Assembly: GCA_029063695.1 (NCBI GenBank)
Contig: JAIDNR010000269.1
Span: 1 to 14,593 of the forward strand
Reading direction: 5' to 3'
DNA: 14,593 nt
DNA from: Ruminococcus sp.
GTDB taxonomy: Bacteria > Bacillota > Clostridia > Oscillospirales > Ruminococcaceae
Part shown: positions 1 through 8,221 of the stretch, one piece after another
How positions within the stretch are numbered: the first letter of the stretch is position 1
Layout: every line of letters starts with the position of its first letter
The notes under the pieces: generated by a model
The model's input: the letters and a program-made list of their open reading frames with translations, nothing else
What the model was told of the DNA's origin: nothing
Databases searched by the model: none
Program-made: the position numbers and the translations under genes

Positions 1-6
1 TATAAT
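1..6 (+). promoter_or_regulatory. Possible -10 element of the SGNH-dockerin gene promoter
   Basis: The first six bases are TATAAT. Used as a -10 box it would give a leader of roughly 37 bases before the start codon at 50. The matching -35 would lie off the left edge, so the promoter cannot be verified here. A second TATAAT at 26-31 is too close to the ribosome binding site to be the likelier choice. Confidence 0.4.
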
Positions 7-49
7 TAAATAAACGGTATTTCCGTATAATTTAATGGAGGACGAAAAT

Positions 50-1357
50 ATGAAAAAATTCATTTCTGCTGTTTTATCTGCGTTCCTTGCAGCTTCATCA
101 ATGGGAGTACTTTGTGCTTCTGCTGCTGAAGTCTATGGTGAAGGTTATGATGTTGTTGTTTTTGGTGACAGTATTGCAGAGGGCTATGACCTTGATAAGA
201 ACAATTATAACTATGGTCAGATTGTTGCTGACTACCTCAGCGGAACTGTAAGCAATTATGCCAAGGCAGGTGACAAAACTGCTGATACTCTTGGAAAAAT
301 TTCATCTGCTTCCGACCTTGCCGATGCAGAGATTGTTATTATTTCTTCCGGTGCAAACGATATGATTTCCTATTCTACAAATTATATACTTAAACTCTGT
401 GCTCAGATTGGTGCATTGGCTGGCGGTGCAACTACAGATGATATTCCCGAAAATCCTACATTCAGACAAATGATAAATATGATTGATACAGATGAATTGA
501 AATCATTTGCATCATCAAGTATTCAGAACCAGATGGCACTTAACAGCAGTATTTCAGCTCTCGGCAAGCATCTTGCGTGTGTTGAGGGTGAGAACGGATA
601 TGAAAAATATGACCGTATTATTGAAACTCAGGTTATCCCGAACATTGAGCAGATGATTGATGATATAAAAGCAGTAAACCCGAATGCACGTATTATCATA
701 CAGAATTTATATAATCCGATGCAGCTTGAACAGTCTTATCTTGATGAAACTATTCCGTTATCCTATAAGTCGTTATTTAAACTTCTCACTCCTGTATTCA
801 AAAGTGTTATTGATTCATACAATAAGCAGATAAGTGCTATTGAGGGCGTTGAAATTGCTGATATATATGCCGATTTCAACGCTGACAACGGAAATGTCTG
901 TTATTTTACAGACTTTCAGGACGCAAGCATAAAGGAATTTAAGATTCACCCGAATCAGGCAGGTCATCTTGCTATTGCTGTAAATATTATCAATGTTATC
1001 GGTGAAAAAAGTGAGGACGGCGGACTTCTTAATCTTACATACGAAAAGCTTAGAAAAAAGGACAGCTATCCTGCAATTGCACTGGAAGAATACAATAATG
1101 TTGCAGGAACTTATGTTCTCGGCGATATAAACGGTGATTTAATCATCGATTCAGGTGATGCAAGTCTTTCTCTTGTAGAGTATGCCGCACGTTCAACAAA
1201 TCGTCCGAGCGAACTTTCAGAGGCTGAACAGAAAGCAGCTGATGCCAATTCCGATACATTAGTTGATTCCAGTGATGCTACTGTAATGCTTTCATATTAT
1301 TCATACGCTTCAACAGGCAATACTGGTTCATTGAAGTACTTTATGATGATGGACTGA
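50..1357 (+). CDS. Secreted SGNH/GDSL-type hydrolase with C-terminal dockerin
   Basis: A 435-residue exported esterase- or lipase-like enzyme, probably acting on ester substituents of plant polysaccharide or similar substrates (the substrate is inferred). The start at 50 is chosen because GGAGG at 37-41 sits 8 bases before it; the upstream in-frame ATG at 35 overlaps that site. Residues 1-26 are a signal peptide ending near CASAA. SGNH landmarks are visible: Ser41 in VFGDSIAEG, Gly74 in YAKAGDKT, Asn103 in SSGAND and His300 in KIHPNQAGH. The position three before the His is Phe, not the Asp usual in this family. Residues about 358-425 form a dockerin with two calcium loops, DINGDLIIDSGD and DANSDTLVDSSD, so the enzyme should dock onto a cohesin-bearing scaffold. 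It is monocistronic and ends at a hairpin terminator. The fold and dockerin are secure; the reaction is not. Confidence 0.9.
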   Translation: MKKFISAVLSAFLAASSMGVLCASAAEVYGEGYDVVVFGDSIAEGYDLDKNNYNYGQIVADYLSGTVSNYAKAGDKTADTLGKISSASDLADAEIVIISSGANDMISYSTNYILKLCAQIGALAGGATTDDIPENPTFRQMINMIDTDELKSFASSSIQNQMALNSSISALGKHLACVEGENGYEKYDRIIETQVIPNIEQMIDDIKAVNPNARIIIQNLYNPMQLEQSYLDETIPLSYKSLFKLLTPVFKSVIDSYNKQISAIEGVEIADIYADFNADNGNVCYFTDFQDASIKEFKIHPNQAGHLAIAVNIINVIGEKSEDGGLLNLTYEKLRKKDSYPAIALEEYNNVAGTYVLGDINGDLIIDSGDASLSLVEYAARSTNRPSELSEAEQKAADANSDTLVDSSDATVMLSYYSYASTGNTGSLKYFMMMD

Positions 1358-1390
1358 AAATCATAGAAAATATTTGTTCCATAAGATATG

Positions 1391-1428
1391 AAAAAGTCAT
1401 GCAATGTTATTCATTGCATGACTTTTTT
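1391..1428. terminator. Bidirectional intrinsic terminator
   Basis: An 11-bp perfect stem (1396-1406 with 1412-1422, five-base loop) is flanked by A5 on the left and T6 on the right. It therefore works as a Rho-independent terminator in both directions. It lies between the converging SGNH-dockerin gene and the minus-strand lipoprotein gene. Confidence 0.9.
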
Positions 1429-1448
1429 AGTGAATCAAAGATTTTTTG

Positions 1449-2435
<987 letters not shown>

Positions 2436-2485
2436 AAATTATCACTCCGTATCTTGCAAAATAATAATTTAATGAAGCATTGAAC

Positions 2486-4963
2486 TTAAAAATCAACCTC
2501 ATCGGTTATGGTTATAGTCTCAATATCAGCCGAAACGAATTTGTCGGCAGAAACAACATAAACATATCCGCCGATATACAATGCCCTGTCGTAGTTATCA
2601 TTGTAGCTGATTGTTTTTGAAATTTCGCCTTTTGGAATAAATTCGCCGTCCGCATATTCAAAGAACATATATTTGCTTATATCGTAGTTGTCACTGTCAT
2701 TATAATTATATATGCTCAACGGAATACCAATAATATTCTTTTCGGGTGCAATAAGGAGCTGTTTTCTCTCCCATGCTGCCGGTGAATAAACATACGTATC
2801 ATCTGTGCGGTTAATTGAATACAGTCCGACTTCCTGCAAATTATACGGGTCTGAATTGTCGAACATAACAAGTTTTACGCCGTTCTCAATACCGTTTTCG
2901 TCAGCGTCAATACCAAATCCTAAAAGAAGTCCGTCTGTCCAGTTCTGCATATATGTGCTGTAACCGAGAATCTTAAATTCGTCCGTTATGAACGGTTCGG
3001 CAGGATTTGACAAATCAATTGCAAAAAGCGGGTCAGTCTGTTCATAAGTTACAACATAGCCCATATTTCCGCTGAAATTGACTGATTTTATAGTCTCATT
3101 TTCGCCGAAACCACTTACACAGCCGACCTGATTCAAGTCCATATCAAGAACATATACTCTGTTATCCTGTATGTGTTCGCTTGAAGTGCTGATACCAAGC
3201 ATATCAGTAAAGAAATTGCTGTTGTCCGTCCATTTGTTGACAGTCGTCGCAATGCGGAAATATCCGTCATATTCACTCATAGAGAATTGGTCTTTTACAT
3301 ATCCTTCAACTGTACCTGATGCAACGGGAGTAATATTTCCTCCGCTTACTGATATTCTCGTGATGTCGGTATTTTCCCAGCCCACAGTTGTGTAAATATT
3401 TTCTGCGGAAGTATAGAGTTCTCCCGTATATCCTGCGAGTGCCTTTGAATCGGCAGGTGTGAACTGTGCTGATACTGTAAGGTCAATGCTTCCTATTATA
3501 GTATAACTCAGATTTCCATAGTTGTCAATAGTTTTTTCGGGAAGAAGTATATCTTCGGGCGGCATACATTCTTTAGTATCATCAATTCCGCATTCGGGAA
3601 TATACTTTTCAATATTCTCAGCATCGCCGATTTCCTCAAAAGTCATTGAATTATAAGTTGAGACAAGATACATATATCCGTCGGGAGCGATACGTACATC
3701 TTTATACCAGCCGTCCTGCCAGTAAGTGCCGAGAAGTTCGGCATTCTTGTCATAGAACGATACAAAGCACTTGTTGTCATATTCATAATGATATGGTGTA
3801 TACCATGTTTTCCATTCCTCATCATAGTATTTTTCATCATAATCATCAATCTGACAGGAAGAATTAATAGTACCAATAACGGCAATCATGTCATTGTAGA
3901 GATACATATCATTTACATATATATTCTGCTCCCAGCCGTCGCCAAGATAAGTTTCAGGAGTTACATCAATCTGCATACTGTCTGTGAAATTTCCTTTATC
4001 AACAGAGGCGATATTTATTACAGGGATATTATATGAATTATCCATATAATTCCAGTAAACGCCGTCGTCATCATATCCGCCCGTAATCCATTTATTTGTA
4101 AGATAGTAAATTTTTTTGCCGTCTGTTTTTACAATATCAGCTTCAAGGACGTTTTCTTCCTGATTATAAGTTTCGGAATAGTCGTCATCTTCATCATTTT
4201 CCGTTTCTGTAGCAGATTTAGTTGTTTCTTCTGTTGTCGGTTCAGTAGGTTCTTCTGTAGTGGGTTCAATCATTTCCTCTGTAGCTGTAGCTGGTTCTGT
4301 GGATTCTTCTGTCACTGGTTCTGTAATTGGTTCATTCTCAACAGGAGCAATAATAGGTTCAGGAGTTTCAATTTCTTCTCCACCTATGCCCATTCCACCG
4401 GTCTCAGCACCGGTTGTCTGTGTGAAATATTTTGTGTCGCTGTTTGTATCATCGCTGTCAAACGCCATGGGACTTTCGTCTGCTGTTTCTTCAATGGCAT
4501 CAAAATAAACATGGTTATAGCCTCTATATTGTTGTGCAGCTTTTTTGTTTGATTTTTCAATAAGCTTGTAAATCTGTTCATAGCTTTCCGCATGGTTCAT
4601 ATAAGGAGCGTCAACCTGCTCCACTGTAACTGTATCGGCTGAACTTACAGCATAAGAATTTCCGCTTTCGTCTGTACGTGTGTCGTATGATACACCGCTG
4701 TAATTGCTGTTTGGTGTATAATCGCCTATAAAACCGTCCCCGATATTATCTTTATTGCGGAGTAGGTGTAATGAACCAGCCGTAGCCCCGACTATTATCG
4801 CACAAGCCGCCGCTGTTGCCGTTATACGTCCTGCAACGGAAATTTTCTTTCTTTTCTTTGCAGATGCTTTTTCATTAAGCATAATCCTGATATTCTCAGG
4901 ACTGAGTTCTTCGGGAACTTCTTCCGATTCAAGTATTTCCCTGATTTCTTTATCGTTATTCAT
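2486..4963 (-). CDS. Membrane-anchored beta-propeller protein, candidate anti-sigma/sensor partner
   Basis: An 825-residue protein. The start at 4963 (MNNDKEI) is preferred because AAAGGAG at 4972-4978 lies 8 bases before it; an ATG at 4981 that overlaps the sigma-gene stop as ATGA is the alternative (831 residues). Residues 1-42 are a charged cytoplasmic segment (EVPEELSPENIRIMLNEK), residues 43-66 a single transmembrane helix (ISVAGRITATAAACAIIVGA), and the rest should be outside. Residues about 195-258 are a Thr/Glu/Pro-rich linker of the wall-spanning type. From about 270 to the end is a beta-propeller domain (Beta_propel-like family), opening with the family hallmark EADIVKTDGKKIYYL. The gene directly follows an ECF-type sigma factor, the usual place of an anti-sigma factor, and the short cytoplasmic tail is where a sigma factor could be held. 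The propeller and topology are well supported; the anti-sigma role is inferred. Confidence 0.85.
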   Translation of the reverse strand: MNNDKEIREILESEEVPEELSPENIRIMLNEKASAKKRKKISVAGRITATAAACAIIVGATAGSLHLLRNKDNIGDGFIGDYTPNSNYSGVSYDTRTDESGNSYAVSSADTVTVEQVDAPYMNHAESYEQIYKLIEKSNKKAAQQYRGYNHVYFDAIEETADESPMAFDSDDTNSDTKYFTQTTGAETGGMGIGGEEIETPEPIIAPVENEPITEPVTEESTEPATATEEMIEPTTEEPTEPTTEETTKSATETENDEDDDYSETYNQEENVLEADIVKTDGKKIYYLTNKWITGGYDDDGVYWNYMDNSYNIPVINIASVDKGNFTDSMQIDVTPETYLGDGWEQNIYVNDMYLYNDMIAVIGTINSSCQIDDYDEKYYDEEWKTWYTPYHYEYDNKCFVSFYDKNAELLGTYWQDGWYKDVRIAPDGYMYLVSTYNSMTFEEIGDAENIEKYIPECGIDDTKECMPPEDILLPEKTIDNYGNLSYTIIGSIDLTVSAQFTPADSKALAGYTGELYTSAENIYTTVGWENTDITRISVSGGNITPVASGTVEGYVKDQFSMSEYDGYFRIATTVNKWTDNSNFFTDMLGISTSSEHIQDNRVYVLDMDLNQVGCVSGFGENETIKSVNFSGNMGYVVTYEQTDPLFAIDLSNPAEPFITDEFKILGYSTYMQNWTDGLLLGFGIDADENGIENGVKLVMFDNSDPYNLQEVGLYSINRTDDTYVYSPAAWERKQLLIAPEKNIIGIPLSIYNYNDSDNYDISKYMFFEYADGEFIPKGEISKTISYNDNYDRALYIGGYVYVVSADKFVSADIETITITDEVDF
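4190..4380 (-). repeat. Thr/Glu/Pro-rich degenerate repeat linker within the propeller gene
   Basis: Codes for about 60 residues built from variations of TEEPTEPTTEE and EPITEPVTEE, between the membrane helix region and the propeller. The DNA is an imperfect short tandem repeat of tcttctgtagttggttc-like units on the plus strand. Such linkers commonly cross the Gram-positive wall or separate modules of cellulosomal proteins. Confidence 0.75.
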
Positions 4964-4971
4964 ACTGCAAA

Positions 4972-4978
4972 CTCCTTT
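4972..4978 (-). promoter_or_regulatory. Ribosome binding site deciding the propeller start
   Basis: AAAGGAG on the minus strand, 8 bases before the ATG at 4963. It overlaps the end of the sigma-factor gene and the first codons of the alternative start at 4981, which makes the downstream ATG the more likely initiator. Confidence 0.7.
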
Positions 4979-5478
4979 CATGACAGTTCAAGTCTCAGAC
5001 GCTTTTTTATGCGTGAGATTCTTGAACGCACCGTATTTGCGTTTATATCGCAGATTTCTGAAATTTCCTCACTTGTATAGCCCTCAAGCACCGACATGGA
5101 TAATATAATTCTGTCCTGCGGTTCAAGATTATCAAGAGCCTGTTTGAGTTCGATATTTTCAAAACCGAACTCGTTTTCGGGTTCATTTTCATCTGTAAGT
5201 ACTGTTGTATCACTGAAATAGTTACGCTGTTTCTGTTTGATTTTCGCAGAAAGTATACGCATTATCCAGCTCCTGAACGCTTTTTCGTCCCTGAGCTTTC
5301 CGATAGTACTGAAAGCGTCAAGTACTGTTTCGCTTACAACGTCACATGCATCATGTGTACTTCTCAGGCTGTACAGAGCAATGTGATATAAGTCCTTGTA
5401 TACAAGTGAGTAAAGTCTTGCAAATGCTTCGGAACTTCCGTTCATGGCAAGCTTTACATCTGCGGAGAAATCATTCAT
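4978..5478 (-). CDS. ECF-type RNA polymerase sigma factor
   Basis: A 166-residue sigma-70 family protein with only regions 2 and 4, the size expected for extracytoplasmic-function factors. Region 2 spans about residues 18-83 (FARLYSLVYKDLYHIALYSL, then DVVSETVLDAF and AFRSWIMRILSAKIKQK). An acidic linker (DENEPENEFGFENIE) follows. Region 4 is about 112-164, with the helix-turn-helix TSEEISEICDINANTVRSRISRIKKRLR seen in segments. An AGGAGGG ribosome binding site precedes the ATG. It is the first gene of a minus-strand unit with the propeller protein, whose ribosome binding site overlaps its last codon; the two are likely translationally coupled and act as a sigma/regulator pair. Target genes are unknown. 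No convincing housekeeping promoter is visible upstream, which leaves autoregulation open. Confidence 0.92.
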   Translation of the reverse strand: MNDFSADVKLAMNGSSEAFARLYSLVYKDLYHIALYSLRSTHDACDVVSETVLDAFSTIGKLRDEKAFRSWIMRILSAKIKQKQRNYFSDTTVLTDENEPENEFGFENIELKQALDNLEPQDRIILSMSVLEGYTSEEISEICDINANTVRSRISRIKKRLRLELS

Positions 5479-5555
5479 ACCAATCCCTCCTTTTGAATCG
5501 ATTCATAAATACAGTGTAAAAAAAATGGGATTTTGTTGCAGAAGATAAAAAAATA

Positions 5556-5597
5556 GCTGTATGCACAAATTCTACAGTGGATTTTTGTGCATACAGC
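5556..5597 (-). terminator. Intrinsic terminator of the glucokinase operon
   Basis: A perfect 14-bp stem (GCTGTATGCACAAA at 5556-5569 paired with 5584-5597) with a 14-base loop, followed on the minus strand by TATTTTTTTATC. It closes the glucokinase / small-protein unit and insulates the sigma-factor operon downstream. The plus strand also has a T-rich tail, but no plus-strand gene runs into it. Confidence 0.88.
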
Positions 5598-5604
5598 CGA
5601 ATTT

Positions 5605-5979
5605 TTATTTTAATAAGCTTTTGTATTTAAGATGTTTGTCCTCAATTTCTTTGTAATTGTATTTTCTACAGAATATAGAACCGCCCAGTTCATAGACATA
5701 AATATCTCTTTTTGTTGCAATCGTGCAGGTTACTTCACAGTTTTTGTCGAATGTAATATAACCGACTTCCTTATTTGCGTAATTCAGGATAACCCACACG
5801 GATTTAGTTATAGCGGGAACGTATTTCGCCACCCTGTTTACAAGAAATTCATAGAGACATTCATCGGGGTTGTATGGAATTTCCTCTGCGTTCGGAGCAT
5901 TGCAGTCATCGCCCATGCATACGCTGTCACGTTCTGCATGGATTGTTCTTAAAGCTGATTTTTTATTCTTTTTACTCAT
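5605..5979 (-). CDS. Small conserved-looking hypothetical protein coupled to glucokinase
   Basis: A 124-residue protein I cannot assign. The start at 5979 (MSKKNKK) is preferred: it overlaps the glucokinase stop by 8 bases (ATGAGTAA). A longer reading from 6090 would consist mostly of out-of-frame glucokinase sequence. The N-terminus has a striking motif, HAERDSVCMGDDCNAPN (residues about 13-29), followed by YNPDECLYEFLVNRVAKYVP and a mixed alpha/beta C-terminal part with several aromatic strands (VWVILNYANKEVGYITF; IYVYELGGSIFCRKYNY). There is no signal peptide or membrane helix, so it is presumably cytoplasmic. The ribosome binding site is weak, so translation probably depends on ribosomes terminating on the glucokinase gene. 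Two Cys spaced C-x4-C could bind metal, but this is speculation. Confidence 0.75.
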   Translation of the reverse strand: MSKKNKKSALRTIHAERDSVCMGDDCNAPNAEEIPYNPDECLYEFLVNRVAKYVPAITKSVWVILNYANKEVGYITFDKNCEVTCTIATKRDIYVYELGGSIFCRKYNYKEIEDKHLKYKSLLK

Positions 5980-6928
5980 TAGCTTTGCCCAGGAAAGCCG
6001 CACCGATAATACCTGCATCATTACCAAGTTTAGCGATAACGATTTCAGTTTTCTTAGCTGAATTTCTTGCAAAGTTTTCTTCCTTAACAAGTTCTTTCAT
6101 AGGGAGAAGTAATGGGTCACCCTCATTGCATACGCCGCCGCCGATACAAAGTACATCAGGCTGAAAGATGTTGATTGTGTTAGTGATACCAGCTGCAAGA
6201 TACTTTATGTACTTGTCAACAACAGCTTTTGCATACTTGTCGCCTGCTCTCATGCAGTCAAATGAAGTACGTGCAGTAACTTTACCCTTTTCCTGTGCCA
6301 TTTCAGCCATTTTGCAGTCGGAGTGTTCGGCAATTGCTTCTTTTGTCATGCGGATAAGACCTGTGGCAGAGGAATAAGCCTCGAAACAGCCTTTACGTCC
6401 GCATGAACACGGAGCACCGTCAATCTCAATAACAGTGTGACCTACTTCAGCACCTGCAAAGTTTGAACCTGAATAGATTTTACCGTCGATTATAATACCC
6501 GCTCCGACACCAGTACCAAGTGTGATACATACAGCATTCTTTGCACCTTTTGCCGAACCTGCAACATACTCGCCGTAAGCAGCAGCATTAGCATCGTTTT
6601 CAATAAATACAGGCTTGTCAATAGTCTCCTGAATGTACTTTACCATAGGAGTATTATTGAATCCGAGATTTCCGGCAAATTCGATAATACCTGTTGAACT
6701 GTTTGCGATGCCGGGCGTACCAATACCAATCCATTCAATATCGTCGATTGTAAGATTTGCATTTTTAACAGCCTGTAAAGCCATTTTTGACATATCGCCG
6801 GCAATTTCCTTTTCGGGACGAGGACAGTTTGTCTTAGTGCTTGCCTTTGCGATGATATTGTACTCCTCATCAACAACACCTGCAACAATATTTGTACCGC
6901 CCAAATCGATTCCTACATAGTATTTCAT
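5972..6928 (-). CDS. glcK: ROK-family glucokinase
   Basis: A 318-residue cytoplasmic sugar kinase that phosphorylates glucose with ATP to glucose 6-phosphate, feeding sugars released from polysaccharides into glycolysis. The N-terminal phosphate-binding loop is GIDLGGTN (residues 6-13). The catalytic base should be Asp112 in ENDANAAAYGE. The ATP-site segment TLGTGVGAGII is at 136-146. The ROK zinc signature is intact: GAEVGH at 159-164 (His164) and CSCGRKGCFE at 174-183 (Cys174, 176 and 181). There is no N-terminal helix-turn-helix, so this is a kinase and not a ROK repressor. GGAGG sits 8 bases before the ATG, and a perfect consensus promoter lies just upstream. The stop overlaps the start of the next small gene. 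Specificity for glucose over other hexoses follows from family resemblance. Confidence 0.93.
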   Translation of the reverse strand: MKYYVGIDLGGTNIVAGVVDEEYNIIAKASTKTNCPRPEKEIAGDMSKMALQAVKNANLTIDDIEWIGIGTPGIANSSTGIIEFAGNLGFNNTPMVKYIQETIDKPVFIENDANAAAYGEYVAGSAKGAKNAVCITLGTGVGAGIIIDGKIYSGSNFAGAEVGHTVIEIDGAPCSCGRKGCFEAYSSATGLIRMTKEAIAEHSDCKMAEMAQEKGKVTARTSFDCMRAGDKYAKAVVDKYIKYLAAGITNTINIFQPDVLCIGGGVCNEGDPLLLPMKELVKEENFARNSAKKTEIVIAKLGNDAGIIGAAFLGKANE

Positions 6929-6963
6929 AAAAATTTCCTCCGCTTATAAAATAATTTATAAAT

Positions 6964-6992
6964 ATTATATCAGATATTGCGGATATTGTCAA
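6964..6992 (-). promoter_or_regulatory. Consensus sigma-A promoter of glcK
   Basis: On the minus strand TTGACA (6987-6992), a 17-base spacer and TATAAT (6964-6969). Both hexamers match consensus exactly and the spacing is ideal. The leader before the glcK start would be about 30 bases, ending in GGAGG. Confidence 0.92.
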
Positions 6993-7029
6993 GTACATGG
7001 TAAAAATTCAAGCTGAAATATTATTTTTG

Positions 7030-8208
7030 TTATTGTGTAATAAGCTTTTTGAGTTCAATAATATCAAAGACATCAATTCTGTTGTCCCTGATTAAATCGG
7101 CTCTTTCACACTGTTCTGCTGTAAGTGCTGATTCCGCAAGTATATGCCTGCTGAGAAGTACCAAATCAGCTATTCCAATTTCATCGTCTGCATTTACATC
7201 ACCTGTTTTATATTCAGTTTTTTCACTCAGAATCCTGAATGTATAGCCATATTTTTCGGCATAAGCCTGTGCGGTTGAGTTGTCATAACCGCATATTGTG
7301 CCGTTATTTATAGTATATTCACTGTCATATATTTCACAGTCGGGATTTTTTATTGTTACTGATGTCAGGTCTGTACAGTCACGGAATGTACTGTAACCAA
7401 TACTTGAAACACTGTCTGGAATTGTTATTGATGTCAGGCTTGTACAGCCGAGGAATGAATATCCGCCAATACTTGTAACGCTGTTGGGAATTGTTACTGA
7501 TGTAAGACTTGTACAGTTGCAAAATACATATTCACTAATACTTGTAATATTGTCTGGAATTGTTACTGCTGTCAGGCTTTGGCAGTTGCGGAATGCATCA
7601 TGACCAATGCTTGTAACACTGTCAGGGATTGTTATTGATGTCAGGAGTTTACAGCTATGAAATGCACTGTTACCAATACTGGTAACGCTGTCGGGAATTG
7701 TTACTGATGTCAGGCTTGTACAAGCGGAGAATGCCTCATGACCAATGCTTGTAACACCATCAGGAATTGTTATTGATGTCAGGTTTGTGCAGTCAAGGAA
7801 TGTACTGTCATTAATGCTTGCAATACTGTCAGGAAGTATTATTGACGTAAGGTTTCTGCAACTGGCAAATGCACCACCACCAATACTTGTAACGCTTTCA
7901 GGGATTGTTATTGATGTCAGGTTTGTATATTTGCCGAATGCAAAGTTTTCAATGCCTGTAACGGGTAAATTTTCAATCATATCAGGAATAATAATTGTTT
8001 CTGCTGTTTTGTCACAGCTTGAAATTTCTATATGGTCACTGTATTTATTGTAGGTTAAGGTTTCATAAGTGCCTGTAATGTATTCTTCATCGTCCGCCGC
8101 ACCTGCCGTCATCGGAACAGCAGGGACGATATTACTCATGTAAACAGGAATTGAACTGAATAAAAGTGCAGATGCCATGATTCCTGAAATTACTTTTCTG
8201 ACTTTCAT
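7030..8208 (-). CDS. Secreted leucine-rich-repeat (BspA-like) protein with C-terminal dockerin
   Basis: A 392-residue exported protein. Residues 1-38 are a signal peptide ending near TAGAA. After a short lead domain come about nine 23-residue LRR_5/BspA-type repeats (residues about 88-297) with consensus AFxxCTSLTSVTIPDSVTSIG. These form a solenoid usually used for binding proteins or glycans, not catalysis. Residues 336-392 are a dockerin: loop one DVNADDEIGIAD; loop two DLIRDNRIDVFD, where the third calcium-ligand position is Ile and so degenerate. It should join a cohesin scaffold as a binding module. A GGAGG site precedes the ATG. The gene starts 13 bp after the mannose-6-phosphate isomerase stop, so it is probably co-transcribed with it. 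The ligand is unknown. Confidence 0.9.
   Translation of the reverse strand: MKVRKVISGIMASALLFSSIPVYMSNIVPAVPMTAGAADDEEYITGTYETLTYNKYSDHIEISSCDKTAETIIIPDMIENLPVTGIENFAFGKYTNLTSITIPESVTSIGGGAFASCRNLTSIILPDSIASINDSTFLDCTNLTSITIPDGVTSIGHEAFSACTSLTSVTIPDSVTSIGNSAFHSCKLLTSITIPDSVTSIGHDAFRNCQSLTAVTIPDNITSISEYVFCNCTSLTSVTIPNSVTSIGGYSFLGCTSLTSITIPDSVSSIGYSTFRDCTDLTSVTIKNPDCEIYDSEYTINNGTICGYDNSTAQAYAEKYGYTFRILSEKTEYKTGDVNADDEIGIADLVLLSRHILAESALTAEQCERADLIRDNRIDVFDIIELKKLITQ
7318..7947 (-). repeat. 69-bp tandem repeats encoding the LRR units
   Basis: About nine tandem units of 69 bp (23 codons) within the LRR-dockerin gene. The most conserved core reads ATTGTTATTGATGTCAGG on the plus strand and recurs at 69-base intervals. 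Several neighbouring units are near-identical in DNA as well as protein, so unit number could change by recombination. Confidence 0.9.
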
Positions 8209-8221
8209 AATTTTTCCTCCA

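Noticed and set aside
4755..5108. Plus-strand open frame of 117 codons opposite the propeller N-terminus and sigma gene
   Set aside because: It is antisense to two well-supported genes, lacks a ribosome binding site and has no recognisable domain.
5479..5550. Autoregulatory ECF promoter in front of the sigma factor
   Set aside because: TGCAAC and TGTA are present on the minus strand but about 20 bases apart rather than 16-17, and no good sigma-A pair was found either, so no promoter is called.
5980..6090. Longer version of the small protein downstream of glucokinase, starting at 6090
   Set aside because: The added 37 residues are a shifted-frame reading of conserved glucokinase sequence; the ATGAGTAA overlap gives a natural start.
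6993..7029. Possible terminator after the LRR-dockerin gene
   Set aside because: Only a 4-bp TTCA/TGAA stem followed by five T on the minus strand; too weak to call.
7318..7947. Regular 69-bp periodicity resembling a repeat array
   Set aside because: The periodicity is coding: each unit is 23 in-frame codons of an LRR protein, with no constant repeat and unique spacer as in CRISPR.
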